This document shows positions 8,770 to 17,328 of a stretch of 64,000 bases of DNA, in pieces. The DNA comes from Pseudomonas fragi (lineage in GTDB: Bacteria; Pseudomonadota; Gammaproteobacteria; Pseudomonadales; Pseudomonadaceae): contig NZ_NQKQ01000007.1 of assembly GCF_002269505.1 (NCBI RefSeq), positions 1-64,000 on the forward strand, given 5' to 3'. Position 1 is the first letter of the stretch, and every line of letters begins with the position of its first letter. Position numbers and translations under genes: made by a program. Below the pieces are notes generated by a model, which was given only the letters and a program-made list of their open reading frames with translations, was not told the DNA's origin and ran no database searches.

Positions 8770-9516
8770 TCACACCGCCAGTCTCACTTCCCCCAACCGC
8801 CCGCCCAGCGGCCCGAAGCTGTGCTCCACCATCAACCTTGACCCGTCCGCATTCACAATCAGCGCGGTACTGGCACGAGTGCCGTAGCTGGGGCTGGTGA
8901 TAAACACACTCGACAGCAAACTCTCCGTGGCCAGCCCCACGCCGGTATCCGGCAGTTCGCTGAACGGGGCCGTCTGAGGGTCCTTGAGCAACGCCAGCAG
9001 CGCTTGTGGCTGCGGGTTGTCCAGCACCTCGGCCAGCGCGGCCTTGGCTTTGAGCAGTTTGGGCCACGGCGTATCCAGCCCGCCGTTGGACAAACCATAA
9101 ATCCCCGCACTCAGCGGTTGCGGCGCCAGGTCTCTGGAATTGAAATGCCAGAGCTGGTCTGCGCTGCCCAACAGCAAATTAAAACCGGCATAGTCGACAG
9201 AACGTCGGCCAACCTCGGTGAAATATTCGGCAATTGACTGGTTGCCAGTGAGAAAGTCCGCCACCAGTTCGCCCCGCGAGCGCCGTGAAGGCGGCTTGTG
9301 CGGCTCACGGATATTGGTCAGGGCCGCAAAGCGGCCATCGGCACCAATGCCCAGCCAGGTTCCTCCCGCTTCAAGGTCGCGCCCGGCATACACCTGTGGC
9401 GCATTGGCCCACTGCGCCAGGGGTTTGGCAGGGCGGGCGTAGAATTCATCGCGGTTGGCCGCAACGACCAAAGGCTGTGCATGGCCGGGGCGCCAGGCGA
9501 AGACAATCAGACACAT
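8770..9516 (-). CDS. NRDE (TANGO2-like) family protein
   Basis: A 248-residue protein beginning MCLIVFAWRPGH, with the family signature NRDEFYARP at about residues 21-29. The Cys at position 2 and the NRDE motif are characteristic of the NRDE/TANGO2 family, which folds like Ntn hydrolases with a potential N-terminal nucleophile; the family's biochemical role is unsettled. Further conserved pieces are GGTWLGIGADGRFAALTNIR and YAGFNLLLG. It is divergent from the TauE-like exporter and convergent with ptsP. Its end nearly touches the GGGTTA repeat. Confidence 0.88.
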   Translation of the reverse strand: MCLIVFAWRPGHAQPLVVAANRDEFYARPAKPLAQWANAPQVYAGRDLEAGGTWLGIGADGRFAALTNIREPHKPPSRRSRGELVADFLTGNQSIAEYFTEVGRRSVDYAGFNLLLGSADQLWHFNSRDLAPQPLSAGIYGLSNGGLDTPWPKLLKAKAALAEVLDNPQPQALLALLKDPQTAPFSELPDTGVGLATESLLSSVFITSPSYGTRASTALIVNADGSRLMVEHSFGPLGGRLGEVRLAV

Positions 9517-9645
9517 GGGCAGTCCTTAATGTTTTTTTAACCACACTACTTATAGATTGCTCAGGCGGCTCGCGCCATACCGTGCAGCGCAGTGGAGCCA
9601 AAGCCCTTGCTCCGTTACCATGCGGGACAAATTTGGGGGGGCGTC

Positions 9646-10428
9646 ATGGAATTTCTGCTCTATCTGGTGCTGGGAGGTTTTGCGGGCGTGCTGGCCGGGC
9701 TGTTCGGGGTCGGCGGTGGGCTTATCATCGTGCCGGTGCTGGTGTTCAGCTTCACCTTGCAGGGTTTTGACAGCGAGGTGCTGACCCACCTGGCCGTCGG
9801 CACATCATTGGCCACGATCATCTTTACCTCGATCAACTCGATCCGCGAACACCACCGCAAAGGTGCCGTACGCTGGCCGCTGGTGATCTGGATGACGCTG
9901 GGTATCCTGATCGGCGCAGGCATCGGTGCGGTGACTGCAGAAGCCATTGCCGGCCCCCACTTGCAGAAAATCATCGGTGTGTTCGCCGTGGTGATCGCCA
10001 TTCAGATGGCTCTGGGCTTGCAGCCCAAGGCTACTGGCACGGTACCTGGCAAGGTCGGGCTAACCCTGGCTGGCACGGTGATTGGTTGGGCCTCGGCAAT
10101 TTTCGGCATCGGCGGCGGCTCGCTGACCGTACCGTTCCTGAGCTGGCGCAGTGTGCCGATGCAGCAGGCCGTGGCCACGTCATCGGCCTGCGGGTTGCCG
10201 ATTGCACTGGCAGGTGCATTAAGTTTCATGATCATTGGCTGGCATAACCCTGACCTGCCCGCGCATAGTCTCGGGTTTGTCTACCTGCCTGCGCTGCTCG
10301 GGATTGCCCTGACCAGCATGTTTTTCGCCCGTTTTGGTGCGCGACTGGCCCATAAGCTCTCGCCACGCCTGCTGAAACGGCTGTTTGCCGCACTGCTGTT
10401 CTGTGTCGGTTTGAGTTTCCTGATCTAA
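9646..10428 (+). CDS. TauE/SafE-family membrane transporter
   Basis: A 260-residue polytopic protein with about eight helices and the internally repeated glycine motif of TauE/SafE permeases: GVLAGLFGVGGGLIIVP near the N-terminus and SAIFGIGGGSLTVPFLSW in the second half. The family exports organic or sulfur anions such as sulfite or sulfoacetate; the substrate here is unknown. ATG at 9646 is chosen because a run of G (GGGGGG) lies directly upstream as a ribosome site and the protein then starts in the first helix; the upstream in-frame ATG at 9592 adds non-hydrophobic sequence. Only 12 bases separate it from lgt, so they are likely co-transcribed. Confidence 0.88.
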   Translation: MEFLLYLVLGGFAGVLAGLFGVGGGLIIVPVLVFSFTLQGFDSEVLTHLAVGTSLATIIFTSINSIREHHRKGAVRWPLVIWMTLGILIGAGIGAVTAEAIAGPHLQKIIGVFAVVIAIQMALGLQPKATGTVPGKVGLTLAGTVIGWASAIFGIGGGSLTVPFLSWRSVPMQQAVATSSACGLPIALAGALSFMIIGWHNPDLPAHSLGFVYLPALLGIALTSMFFARFGARLAHKLSPRLLKRLFAALLFCVGLSFLI

Positions 10429-10440
10429 CAAGGAGTCGCA

Positions 10441-11244
10441 ATGCTGCCTTACCCGCAGATTGACCCGGTGGCATTGGCCATCGGCCCGCTGAAAATCCAT
10501 TGGTACGGCTTGATGTACCTGATCGGCATTGGCGCTGCCTGGCTGATCCTGTCGCGACGCCTTAACCGCTTCGACCCGACCTGGACCAAAGAAAAACTGT
10601 CCGATCTGGTGTTCTGGGTGGCCATGGGCGTGATTGTCGGCGGCCGTTTGGGTTACGTGCTGTTTTACGACCTGAGCGCCTACATCGCCAACCCGCTGCT
10701 GATTTTTGAAGTGTGGAAAGGCGGCATGGCATTCCACGGCGGCCTGATCGGCGTGATGCTGGCGGTATGGGGCTTTGGCAAACGCAACGGCAAGTCGTTC
10801 TTCCAGATCATGGACTTTATCGCCCCTGTAGTGCCGATCGGCCTGGGTGCGGGGCGCATCGGCAACTTTATCAACGCCGAACTGTGGGGTAAGGCCAGCG
10901 ATGTGCCATGGGCGATGATTTTCCCGACTGACCCACAACAACTGGCGCGTCATCCGTCGCAGCTTTACCAGTTCGCCCTCGAAGGTGTGGCACTCTTCCT
11001 GATTCTTTGGCTGTACTCGCGCAAACCCCGTCCAACCATGGCGGTTTCCGGGATGTTCGCCCTGTTCTACGGCATCTTCCGCTTTATCGTCGAATTCGTC
11101 CGTGTGCCGGATGCCCAGTTGGGTTATCTCGCGTTCGGCTGGGTGACGATGGGGCAAATTCTCTGCATCCCGATGATCGCGGGCGGCCTGTTCCTGATCT
11201 GGTGGGCTTACCACCGCGATCCAGCGGCTCAAAAAGCTGCGTAA
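10441..11244 (+). CDS. lgt: Phosphatidylglycerol-prolipoprotein diacylglyceryl transferase
   Basis: A 267-residue inner-membrane enzyme that adds diacylglycerol to the lipobox cysteine of prolipoproteins, the first step of lipoprotein maturation. It has about seven membrane helices and the family blocks [33 protein letters not shown] with its essential histidine, the Lgt signature [13 protein letters not shown] and RHPSQLYQ. The start follows AAGGAG in the short gap after the TauE-like gene. It is followed 54 bases later by thyA, the usual lgt-thyA order. Confidence 0.97.
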   Translation: MLPYPQIDPVALAIGPLKIHWYGLMYLIGIGAAWLILSRRLNRFDPTWTKEKLSDLVFWVAMGVIVGGRLGYVLFYDLSAYIANPLLIFEVWKGGMAFHGGLIGVMLAVWGFGKRNGKSFFQIMDFIAPVVPIGLGAGRIGNFINAELWGKASDVPWAMIFPTDPQQLARHPSQLYQFALEGVALFLILWLYSRKPRPTMAVSGMFALFYGIFRFIVEFVRVPDAQLGYLAFGWVTMGQILCIPMIAGGLFLIWWAYHRDPAAQKAA

Positions 11245-11297
11245 TACATTCGGATGGCGGGGCTTATAGAGCCCCGCATTCAAACGGTAGGAAAACC

Positions 11298-12269
11298 ATG
11301 AAGCAATATCTCGACCTCGTTGCCAACGTCATTAAAAACGGCACCCTGCAAGCCAACCGCACCGGTGTGAAGACCATCAGTCTGCCCGGCGCCATGCTGC
11401 GCTACGACCTCAAGGAAGGCTTCCCGGCCATCACCACCCGGCGCATGGCGTTCAAATCGGCCATTGGCGAGATGTGCGGCTTCTTGCGCCCGGTCAACAG
11501 TGCCGCGGACTTCCGTGCATTGGGTTGCAAGGTGTGGGACCAGAACGCCAACGAAAACGCCCAGTGGCTGGCCAACCCGTTCCGTCAGGGCGAAGACGAC
11601 CTTGGCGAAATCTACGGTGTGCAATGGCGTAAATGGCCGGCCTACAAGCAAGTTGATCGCAGCAATGTGGCCGCCATCGAGCTATGCCTGAGCCAGGGCT
11701 ATCGTCAGATTGCCGAAGGCGAAGAAGACGGCCAGGCCTATGTGGTGCTGTACAAGGCCATCGACCAGGTCCGCCAGTGCGTCGACACCATCATCAATGA
11801 CCCGGGCAGCCGCCGCATCCTGTTCCACGGCTGGAACTGCGCCCAGCTCGACGAAATGGCCTTGCCGCCGTGCCACCTGCTGTACCAGTTCCACCCGAAT
11901 GTCGAGACCAAGGAAATTTCCCTGACCCTCTACATCCGCTCCAATGACCTGGGCCTGGGCACGCCGTTCAACCTGACCGAAGGCGCTGCGCTGCTGAGCC
12001 TGATCGGCCGCCTCACCGGCTACACGCCGCGCTGGTTCACCTACTTCATCGGCGATGCCCACGTGTATGAAAACCACCTGGACATGCTCAACGAACAGCT
12101 GACCCGCGAGCCGTTCCCGATGCCCAAACTGGTGATTTCGGACCGCGTACCGGAATTCGCCAAGACCGGCGTATACCAGCCGGAGTGGCTGGGCCTGATC
12201 GAACCAGGTGACTTCAGCCTCGAAGGCTATCAGCACCACGCGCCAATGACCGCACCGATGGCGGTGTAA
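11298..12269 (+). CDS. thyA: Thymidylate synthase
   Basis: A 323-residue cytoplasmic enzyme methylating dUMP to dTMP with methylenetetrahydrofolate. The start ATG (MKQYLDLV) has TAGGAAAA upstream; the longer in-frame start lies inside lgt and is rejected. The catalytic cysteine is residue 192 in [10 protein letters not shown], and the folate and nucleotide loops are visible ([40 protein letters not shown]). It is longer than the 264-residue E. coli enzyme because of an insert around residues 85-160, a form found in Pseudomonas. A strong hairpin follows. Confidence 0.96.
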   Translation: MKQYLDLVANVIKNGTLQANRTGVKTISLPGAMLRYDLKEGFPAITTRRMAFKSAIGEMCGFLRPVNSAADFRALGCKVWDQNANENAQWLANPFRQGEDDLGEIYGVQWRKWPAYKQVDRSNVAAIELCLSQGYRQIAEGEEDGQAYVVLYKAIDQVRQCVDTIINDPGSRRILFHGWNCAQLDEMALPPCHLLYQFHPNVETKEISLTLYIRSNDLGLGTPFNLTEGAALLSLIGRLTGYTPRWFTYFIGDAHVYENHLDMLNEQLTREPFPMPKLVISDRVPEFAKTGVYQPEWLGLIEPGDFSLEGYQHHAPMTAPMAV

Positions 12270-12271
12270 TG

Positions 12272-12303
12272 CAAAAGCCTGTGGCTGTTGCCACAGGCTG
12301 CTT
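12272..12303. terminator. Bidirectional intrinsic terminator between thyA and the FAH-family gene
   Basis: A perfect 10-base stem AGCCTGTGGC / GCCACAGGCT with loop tgtt. An AAAA run before it gives a U-run when read on the minus strand, so it most clearly ends the minus-strand FAH-family gene; it also lies just after the thyA stop. Confidence 0.8.
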
Positions 12304-12317
12304 CAGTCAGGCCCTGG

Positions 12318-12983
12318 TTAACGAACGTTGCTCTCGAAGCGGCTGACGCCCGTCAGCTCCAGCACCAGTTCATCCCCTACATTCAGCGGACCAACGCCCA
12401 CCGGAGTGCCGGTCATGATCACGTCACCGGCCTGCAGCGAGAAACACGCAGCCATGTGCTGGATCATCGGCACGATCGGGTTGAGCATCAGAGCACTGTT
12501 GCCGTCCTGACGCACTTCGCCATTGATGGTCAGGCGAATGCCGATATCGGCCAGATCGGGAAAGGTGCTGCTCTGTACGAACGGCGCCAGCACGCAAGCG
12601 CCGTCGAACGATTTGGCGATTTCCCACGGCAGCCCCTTGCCCTTGAGCTCGGCCTGCTTGTCACGCAGGGTCAGGTCCAGGCCGGGGGCAAAACCGGAGA
12701 TGGCGTCCAGCACTTCTTCGGCGCTCGGCTTGTTCGACAGGGGCTTGCCGATCAACACCGAAATTTCGGCTTCGTAGTGCACCGAACCGCGTTCGGTGGG
12801 GATCGCAAAGCCGCCTTCCAGAGGCACGACACAACTGCCCGGCTTGATGAAAAGCAGGGGCTCGGTCGGTATCGGGTTGTCCAGTTCCTTGGCGTGTTCG
12901 GCATAGTTACGGCCGATGCACACCACTTTACCGATAGGAAAGTGAATCCGGGTACCGTCGACATACTGGTGCTGATAGCTCAT
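12318..12983 (-). CDS. Fumarylacetoacetate hydrolase family protein (acylpyruvase-like)
   Basis: A 221-residue cytoplasmic enzyme of the FAH fold. It has GRNYAEHAKEL near residue 28, the metal-binding acidic cluster in HYEAEISVLIGKPL (about 70-83) and the GDVIMTGTPVGVGPL block near the C-terminus. This short form covers acylpyruvases/oxaloacetate decarboxylases and 5-carboxymethyl-2-hydroxymuconate isomerase-type enzymes; the exact substrate is not decidable. It is transcribed after the D-2-hydroxyglutarate dehydrogenase-like gene with a class A repeat pair between, so read-through is possible but not certain. Confidence 0.88.
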   Translation of the reverse strand: MSYQHQYVDGTRIHFPIGKVVCIGRNYAEHAKELDNPIPTEPLLFIKPGSCVVPLEGGFAIPTERGSVHYEAEISVLIGKPLSNKPSAEEVLDAISGFAPGLDLTLRDKQAELKGKGLPWEIAKSFDGACVLAPFVQSSTFPDLADIGIRLTINGEVRQDGNSALMLNPIVPMIQHMAACFSLQAGDVIMTGTPVGVGPLNVGDELVLELTGVSRFESNVR

Positions 12984-13015
12984 TGACCGACTCCGCTGAT
13001 GAATGCTGATTGTGT

Positions 13016-13106
13016 GTAGTCGCTGCCGCAGGCTGCGAAGGATTGCGGAGCAATCCGTTTCTTGAAGCCCCTGCGAATCCTTTCGCAGCCTGCGGCAGCG
13101 ACTACA
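13016..13106. repeat. Class A REP-type inverted pair
   Basis: GTAGTCGCTGCCGCAGGCTGCGA at the left is mirrored by TCGCAGCCTGCGGCAGCGACTAC at the right, with an internal small palindrome (GATTGCGGAGCAATC). It lies in the 132-base gap between two genes of the same direction. Confidence 0.88.
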
Positions 13107-13115
13107 CGCTATGGT

Positions 13116-14510
13116 TTAAACCGCAAAAATCTTGCCGGGGTTCATGATGCCTTTAGGGTCGAACACGGCCTTGAGCGCTTTCATGTATTCGATCTCAACC
13201 GGCGAGCGGCTGTAGGTCAGGTAGTCACGCTTGGTCATGCCCACGCCATGCTCGGCAGAGATCGAGCCGTTGTACTTCTCAACGGTCTCAAATACCCACT
13301 TATTCACCGTCGCGCACTTGGCGAAGAACTCGTCCTTGCTCAGGTTTTCCGGCTTGAGGATGTTCAAGTGCAGGTTGCCGTCGCCAATGTGACCGAACCA
13401 GACAATTTCGAAGTCCGGGTAGTGTTCGCCGACGATCGCGTCAATTTCTTTCAAAAATGCCGGGACTTTCGACACAGTGACCGAAATGTCGTTTTTGTAC
13501 GGTGTCCAGTGGGAAATGGTCTCGGAGATGTACTCACGCAGTTTCCACAGGTTCTGCAGCTGGGTTTCGCTCTGGCTCATCACGCCATCAAGCACCCAGC
13601 CTTCTTCCATGCAGTGCTCGAAGGTTTCCAGGGCGGCGTTAGCTACCTCTTCAGTGGTCGCTTCGAACTCCAGCAGCGCGTAGAACGGGCAGTCGGTTTC
13701 AAACGGCGAAGGCACGTCGCCACGATCCATAACCTTGGCCAGCGCCTTGTCGGAGAAGAACTCGAAAGCCGTCAGATCGAGCTTGTTCTGGAAGGCATGC
13801 AGTACCGGCATGATGGAATCGAAATCAGCCGTGCCCAGCACCATCGCCGTCAGATTTTTCGGCGCGCGGTCCAGGCGCATGGTGGCTTCCACCACAAATC
13901 CCAGGGTGCCTTCAGCGCCGATAAACAGCTGACGCATGTCGTAGCCGGTGGCGTTTTTGATCAGGTCCTTGTTCAGCTCCAGCACGTCGCCCTTACCGGT
14001 GACCACTTTCATGCCGGCCACCCAGTTGCGGGTCATGCCGTAGCGAATCACCTTGATCCCGCCGGCATTGGTGCCGATATTGCCGCCAATCTGGCTGGAA
14101 CCTGCCGAAGCGAAGTCCACCGGATAGTACAGGCCGTTTTCTTCGGCCAGGTTCTGCAGATGTTCAGTCACTACACCCGGCTGGCAGACCACGGTGCGGT
14201 CGGTCAGGTTGATGTCCAGCACCTGGTTCATGTAATCAAACGACACCACCACTTCGCCATTGGCAGCCACGGCTGCAGCGGACAAACCGGTACGGCCACC
14301 CGACGGCACCAGCGCCACGTTATGGGCGTTGGCCCACAGCACGATGGCCTGCACTTGCTCGGTGGTCTTGGGGAACACAATGGCCAGCGGGGCCGGGGCG
14401 AAATGCTTGGTCCAATCCTTGCCGTAAGCATTAAGGGAGTCGGCGTCGGTCAAAACCTTGCCAGGCTCTACCAGGGTCTTCAGCTCATCAATCAAGGCAG
14501 GATGGGTCAT
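13116..14510 (-). CDS. FAD-binding dehydrogenase, D-2-hydroxyglutarate dehydrogenase-like
   Basis: A 464-residue flavoprotein. ATG at 14510 (MTHPALIDEL) is preceded by GAGAG at good spacing; an upstream ATG adds ten residues. The FAD_binding_4 domain holds PSGGRTGLSAAAVA near residue 70 and GGNIGTNAGGIKVIRYG near 140. The FAD-oxidase C-terminal domain ends with the metal-site histidines in FGHIGDGNLHLNI and SAEHGVG. It is divergent from serA. SerA can reduce 2-oxoglutarate to D-2-hydroxyglutarate, and a neighbouring dehydrogenase re-oxidises it; that role was shown in other Pseudomonas and fits the pairing here, but D-lactate-type substrates cannot be excluded. Confidence 0.88.
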   Translation of the reverse strand: MTHPALIDELKTLVEPGKVLTDADSLNAYGKDWTKHFAPAPLAIVFPKTTEQVQAIVLWANAHNVALVPSGGRTGLSAAAVAANGEVVVSFDYMNQVLDINLTDRTVVCQPGVVTEHLQNLAEENGLYYPVDFASAGSSQIGGNIGTNAGGIKVIRYGMTRNWVAGMKVVTGKGDVLELNKDLIKNATGYDMRQLFIGAEGTLGFVVEATMRLDRAPKNLTAMVLGTADFDSIMPVLHAFQNKLDLTAFEFFSDKALAKVMDRGDVPSPFETDCPFYALLEFEATTEEVANAALETFEHCMEEGWVLDGVMSQSETQLQNLWKLREYISETISHWTPYKNDISVTVSKVPAFLKEIDAIVGEHYPDFEIVWFGHIGDGNLHLNILKPENLSKDEFFAKCATVNKWVFETVEKYNGSISAEHGVGMTKRDYLTYSRSPVEIEYMKALKAVFDPKGIMNPGKIFAV

Positions 14511-14716
14511 CAACAGAACTCTCGAACAATTCATGGTCATCCTGAGAACGCTTCACGTCGCAGGAATGGGTGTTTAGCGGGGCGCTTATGCTAGCATACG
14601 ACCCCCCCGCAGAATCGAGCCACAGGACGATTCTCGGTGCCGGTCTTCACGCCGGCCAGGTCAGCTCGCGCTGTCCATTCCCTGCCATTTTTTCTCTGGG
14701 ACACAGGTTTACGCAG

Positions 14717-15946
14717 ATGAGCAAGACTTCTCTCGATAAGAGCAAGATCAAGTTCCTTCTTTTGGAAGGCGTCCACCAATCCGCTGTTGATGTGCTCAAA
14801 TCCGCCGGGTACACCAGCATTGAGTACATCACCAGTTCCTTGCCTGAAGCCCAGCTGAAGGAAAAGATCGCTGATGCCCACTTTATCGGCATCCGTTCTC
14901 GTACCCAGCTGACCGAAGAAGTGTTCGATTGCGCCAAGAAACTGGTCGCTGTTGGTTGTTTCTGCATCGGCACCAACCAGGTCGACCTCAACGCTGCTCG
15001 CGAACGCGGTATCGCTGTTTTCAACGCCCCTTACTCCAACACCCGTTCGGTGGCCGAGTTGGTGCTGGCTGAAGCGATCCTGTTGTTGCGTGGCATCCCT
15101 GAGAAAAACGCTTCCTGCCACCGTGGCGGCTGGATCAAGAGCGCGGCCAACTCCTTCGAAATCCGCGGCAAGAAGCTGGGTATCGTGGGTTACGGCTCGA
15201 TCGGTACCCAACTGTCGGTTCTGGCTGAAGGCCTGGGCATGCAGGTGTTCTTCTATGACACCGTGACCAAGCTGCCATTGGGCAACGCGACTCAGGTTGG
15301 CAATCTGCACGAGCTGTTGGGCATGTCCGACATCGTCACCTTGCACGTACCGGAAACCGCAGCCACCCAGTGGATGATCGGCGAGAAAGAAATCCGCGCA
15401 ATCAAAAAGGGCGGCATTCTGATCAACGCTGCGCGTGGCACCGTGGTTGAACTGGACGCCCTGGCTGACGCGATCAAGGACAAGCACCTGATCGGCGCCG
15501 CTATCGACGTGTTCCCGGTTGAGCCGCGCTCCAACGACGACGTGTTCGAAAGCCCGCTGCGTGGCCTGGACAACGTGATCCTGACCCCGCACATCGGCGG
15601 TTCCACCGCTGAAGCGCAAGCCAACATCGGTCTGGAAGTGGCAGAAAAACTGGTCAAGTACAGCGACAACGGTACCTCGGTATCGTCCGTGAACTTCCCG
15701 GAAGTGGCCCTGCCGGCCCACCCTGGCAAGCACCGTCTGCTGCACATCCACCAGAACATTCCGGGCGTGATGAGCGAAATCAACAAGATCTTCGCCGAAA
15801 ACGGGATCAACATCTCCGGCCAGTTCCTGCAAACCAACGAGAAAGTTGGCTATGTAGTGATCGACGTCGACGCCGAGTCCTCGGACCTGGCGCAAGAGAA
15901 GCTGCAGACCATCAACGGCACCATTCGTTGCCGCGTGTTGTTCTAA
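14717..15946 (+). CDS. serA: D-3-phosphoglycerate dehydrogenase
   Basis: A 409-residue NAD-dependent dehydrogenase for the first step of serine synthesis. The start ATG gives MSKTSLDKSKIKFLLLEG; the longer in-frame start is not supported. The NAD-binding Rossmann loop is GIVGYGSIGTQLSVLAEGLG (about 155-174). The catalytic Arg/Glu/His are in INAARGTVVELDAL, DVFPVEP and LTPHIGGSTAEAQ. A C-terminal ACT domain (about 335-409, HQNIPGVMSEINKIFAENGI) gives serine feedback control. This is the E. coli-type short form. A strong terminator follows. Confidence 0.97.
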   Translation: MSKTSLDKSKIKFLLLEGVHQSAVDVLKSAGYTSIEYITSSLPEAQLKEKIADAHFIGIRSRTQLTEEVFDCAKKLVAVGCFCIGTNQVDLNAARERGIAVFNAPYSNTRSVAELVLAEAILLLRGIPEKNASCHRGGWIKSAANSFEIRGKKLGIVGYGSIGTQLSVLAEGLGMQVFFYDTVTKLPLGNATQVGNLHELLGMSDIVTLHVPETAATQWMIGEKEIRAIKKGGILINAARGTVVELDALADAIKDKHLIGAAIDVFPVEPRSNDDVFESPLRGLDNVILTPHIGGSTAEAQANIGLEVAEKLVKYSDNGTSVSSVNFPEVALPAHPGKHRLLHIHQNIPGVMSEINKIFAENGINISGQFLQTNEKVGYVVIDVDAESSDLAQEKLQTINGTIRCRVLF

Positions 15947-15958
15947 AAGCGCTTCACT

Positions 15959-15989
15959 AAAAAGGGAGACCCTCGGGTCTCCCTTTTTT
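15959..15989 (+). terminator. Intrinsic terminator of serA (bidirectional)
   Basis: A 9-base stem GGGAGACCC / GGGTCTCCC with a 2-base loop, flanked by AAAAA and TTTTTT. It therefore serves serA and also the DUF4399 gene converging from the right. Confidence 0.92.
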
Positions 15990-16004
15990 ATGCGTCGAAA
16001 AAGC

Positions 16005-16442
16005 TTATTTCACATCAACCGTGATTTTCTTCGACACGATGCTTGGCTTGAACGGCACGTGCACCTGGTTGCCCAGAACCAGTTGCAAGGTGTGCTTGCC
16101 TGGTGGCAGGGTGACCTGGGTTTCGGTCTGGGCCTTGCCGAAGTGGATATGGTTGGCATCGGCCGGGATCGGTGCGTTCTCGGCAGGCAACTGGTCGACA
16201 TCGATCAGCAGGTGGTGATGGCCCGCGTGCGGCGTAGCCTCGGTGATTGGCGCCAGCGGCATGCCTTCGATACCGAATTTAACGGTGAAGGTTTGATCAA
16301 CCGTGGCACCGTCTTTAGGTTCAACGATGAACACTTTGGCACCTTTTGGTGCCGGCTCCGATTCCAGGCCAGCCGCTGTGGCCATGACCGAAGCGCCCAT
16401 CAATACAGAAGCCAACGCAACACGAGACAGTAGAGCTTTCAT
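16005..16442 (-). CDS. Secreted DUF4399 protein
   Basis: A 145-residue exported protein. ATG at 16442 has GGAG seven bases upstream and begins a clean signal peptide (MKALLSRVALASVLMGASVMATAA, cut after about residue 24). The mature part carries KVFIVEPKDGATVDQTFTVK and the histidine cluster HAGHHHLLIDVD near residues 72-83, then NHIHFGKAQTE and PPGKHTLQLVLG. This is the DUF4399 pattern: a small beta-sandwich, possibly metal-binding through the histidines. Function unknown. It ends at the serA terminator and is divergent from the short binding protein. Confidence 0.85.
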   Translation of the reverse strand: MKALLSRVALASVLMGASVMATAAGLESEPAPKGAKVFIVEPKDGATVDQTFTVKFGIEGMPLAPITEATPHAGHHHLLIDVDQLPAENAPIPADANHIHFGKAQTETQVTLPPGKHTLQLVLGNQVHVPFKPSIVSKKITVDVK

Positions 16443-16581
16443 TTTTTTCTCCGGTTTTGTGCAAAATTCTTCAGTATCAGACAACTTTGAGCCAAACCGT
16501 TGTCCAACGCCGCAAGTGACCAACATAAAGCAAAGCGAACGTTAAATGCGATTCGCTTGCATCCCAACCAAAGGAGTGACC

Positions 16582-17229
16582 ATGCGTTTATTGCCGGGCC
16601 TGATGCTATTACTGCCACTGGCGAGCCCTTTTGCTCAAGCCGAACTGATCGACGACATCAACGACCGTGGCGAACTGCGCATAGCCCTTGAAGCTGACAT
16701 GGCACCGTTCAGCTTCAAACAGGACGGGCGTCTGACAGGCTTTGACGTTGAACTGGGCGAGTTGCTGGCTCAGGAGCTGGAAGTGCATTCCTCCATTCTT
16801 GTCACCGATAACGCTGACCTGCTGTCAGGAGTTGAGAGCGGAAAATACGATGTCGCCATCAACCACATCGCTTTGACCCCCGAACTTCAGAATCGGTTCG
16901 ATTTCAGCGAACCTTACCGCCATACCCAGGCCCAGGCGATAGCCCGACAAGACAAGCCGAGCCCGCCCAACACCCTTGCAACGCTGCAGAGTCAGCTTTC
17001 AGACGTAGTTCAGAGCAATCAGTTTGTCGAACGCCCGTCCTTGGTCACCGTGGCACAAAAACCACCGGTAGCGGATGAGGAGGTTGCCTTGGCGATTCCC
17101 TTCCAGAAAGGCAACCCGGCGTTCCAGGCCAGCCTGGACAAGGCGTTGCAAAGGATCAAGGCAGATGGCCGGCTGGAGGCGTTGTCGCAGAAATGGTTCG
17201 GCGAAAATTCAAAAACGCCCTCACCCTAA
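16582..17229 (+). CDS. Orphan, shortened amino-acid-type solute-binding protein
   Basis: A 215-residue exported protein of the SBP_bac_3 family. The start has AAGGAG upstream; the signal peptide ends in ASPFAQA (about residue 19). The first lobe is normal (GELRIALEADMAPFSF, GRLTGFDVELGELLAQEL, KYDVAINHIALTPELQNRFDFSEPY), and the closing part is normal (ADGRLEALSQKWFG). The second lobe between them (about 115-165) is much shorter than in typical members and lacks recognisable substrate-contact strands. No permease or ATPase gene is adjacent. The last residues (KTPSP) and the stop codon lie inside a class C repeat. It may bind ligand poorly, serve as a sensor, or be decaying. Confidence 0.8.
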   Translation: MRLLPGLMLLLPLASPFAQAELIDDINDRGELRIALEADMAPFSFKQDGRLTGFDVELGELLAQELEVHSSILVTDNADLLSGVESGKYDVAINHIALTPELQNRFDFSEPYRHTQAQAIARQDKPSPPNTLATLQSQLSDVVQSNQFVERPSLVTVAQKPPVADEEVALAIPFQKGNPAFQASLDKALQRIKADGRLEALSQKWFGENSKTPSP

Positions 17230-17327
17230 CCCTCTCCCGGAGGGAGAGGGGACCAAAAGCAAAAGCAGATGTGCGTCACACTGAAGATCGGCTCCCTCTC
17301 CCTCGGGAGAGGGCTGGGGTGAGGGGC
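17217..17327. repeat. Class C inverted repeat pair overlapping a gene 3' end
   Basis: The left half GCCCTCACCCTAACCCTCTC forms a hairpin (CTCTCCCGGAGGGAGAG). The right half is the complement ending GGGCTGGGGTGAGGGG, about 45 bases away. The TAA stop of the upstream binding-protein gene is within the left arm, and the right arm ends just before the stop of the cytochrome gene on the other strand. Confidence 0.9.
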
Positions 17328-17328
17328 T

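Noticed and set aside
9592..9645. Upstream start of the TauE-like gene
   Set aside because: The extra 18 residues are polar, lack a ribosome site and precede the first membrane helix; the ATG at 9646 has a G-run upstream.
13062..14594. 510-codon plus-strand frame over the FAD dehydrogenase
   Set aside because: Shadow of the minus-strand gene, which has clear FAD-binding motifs.
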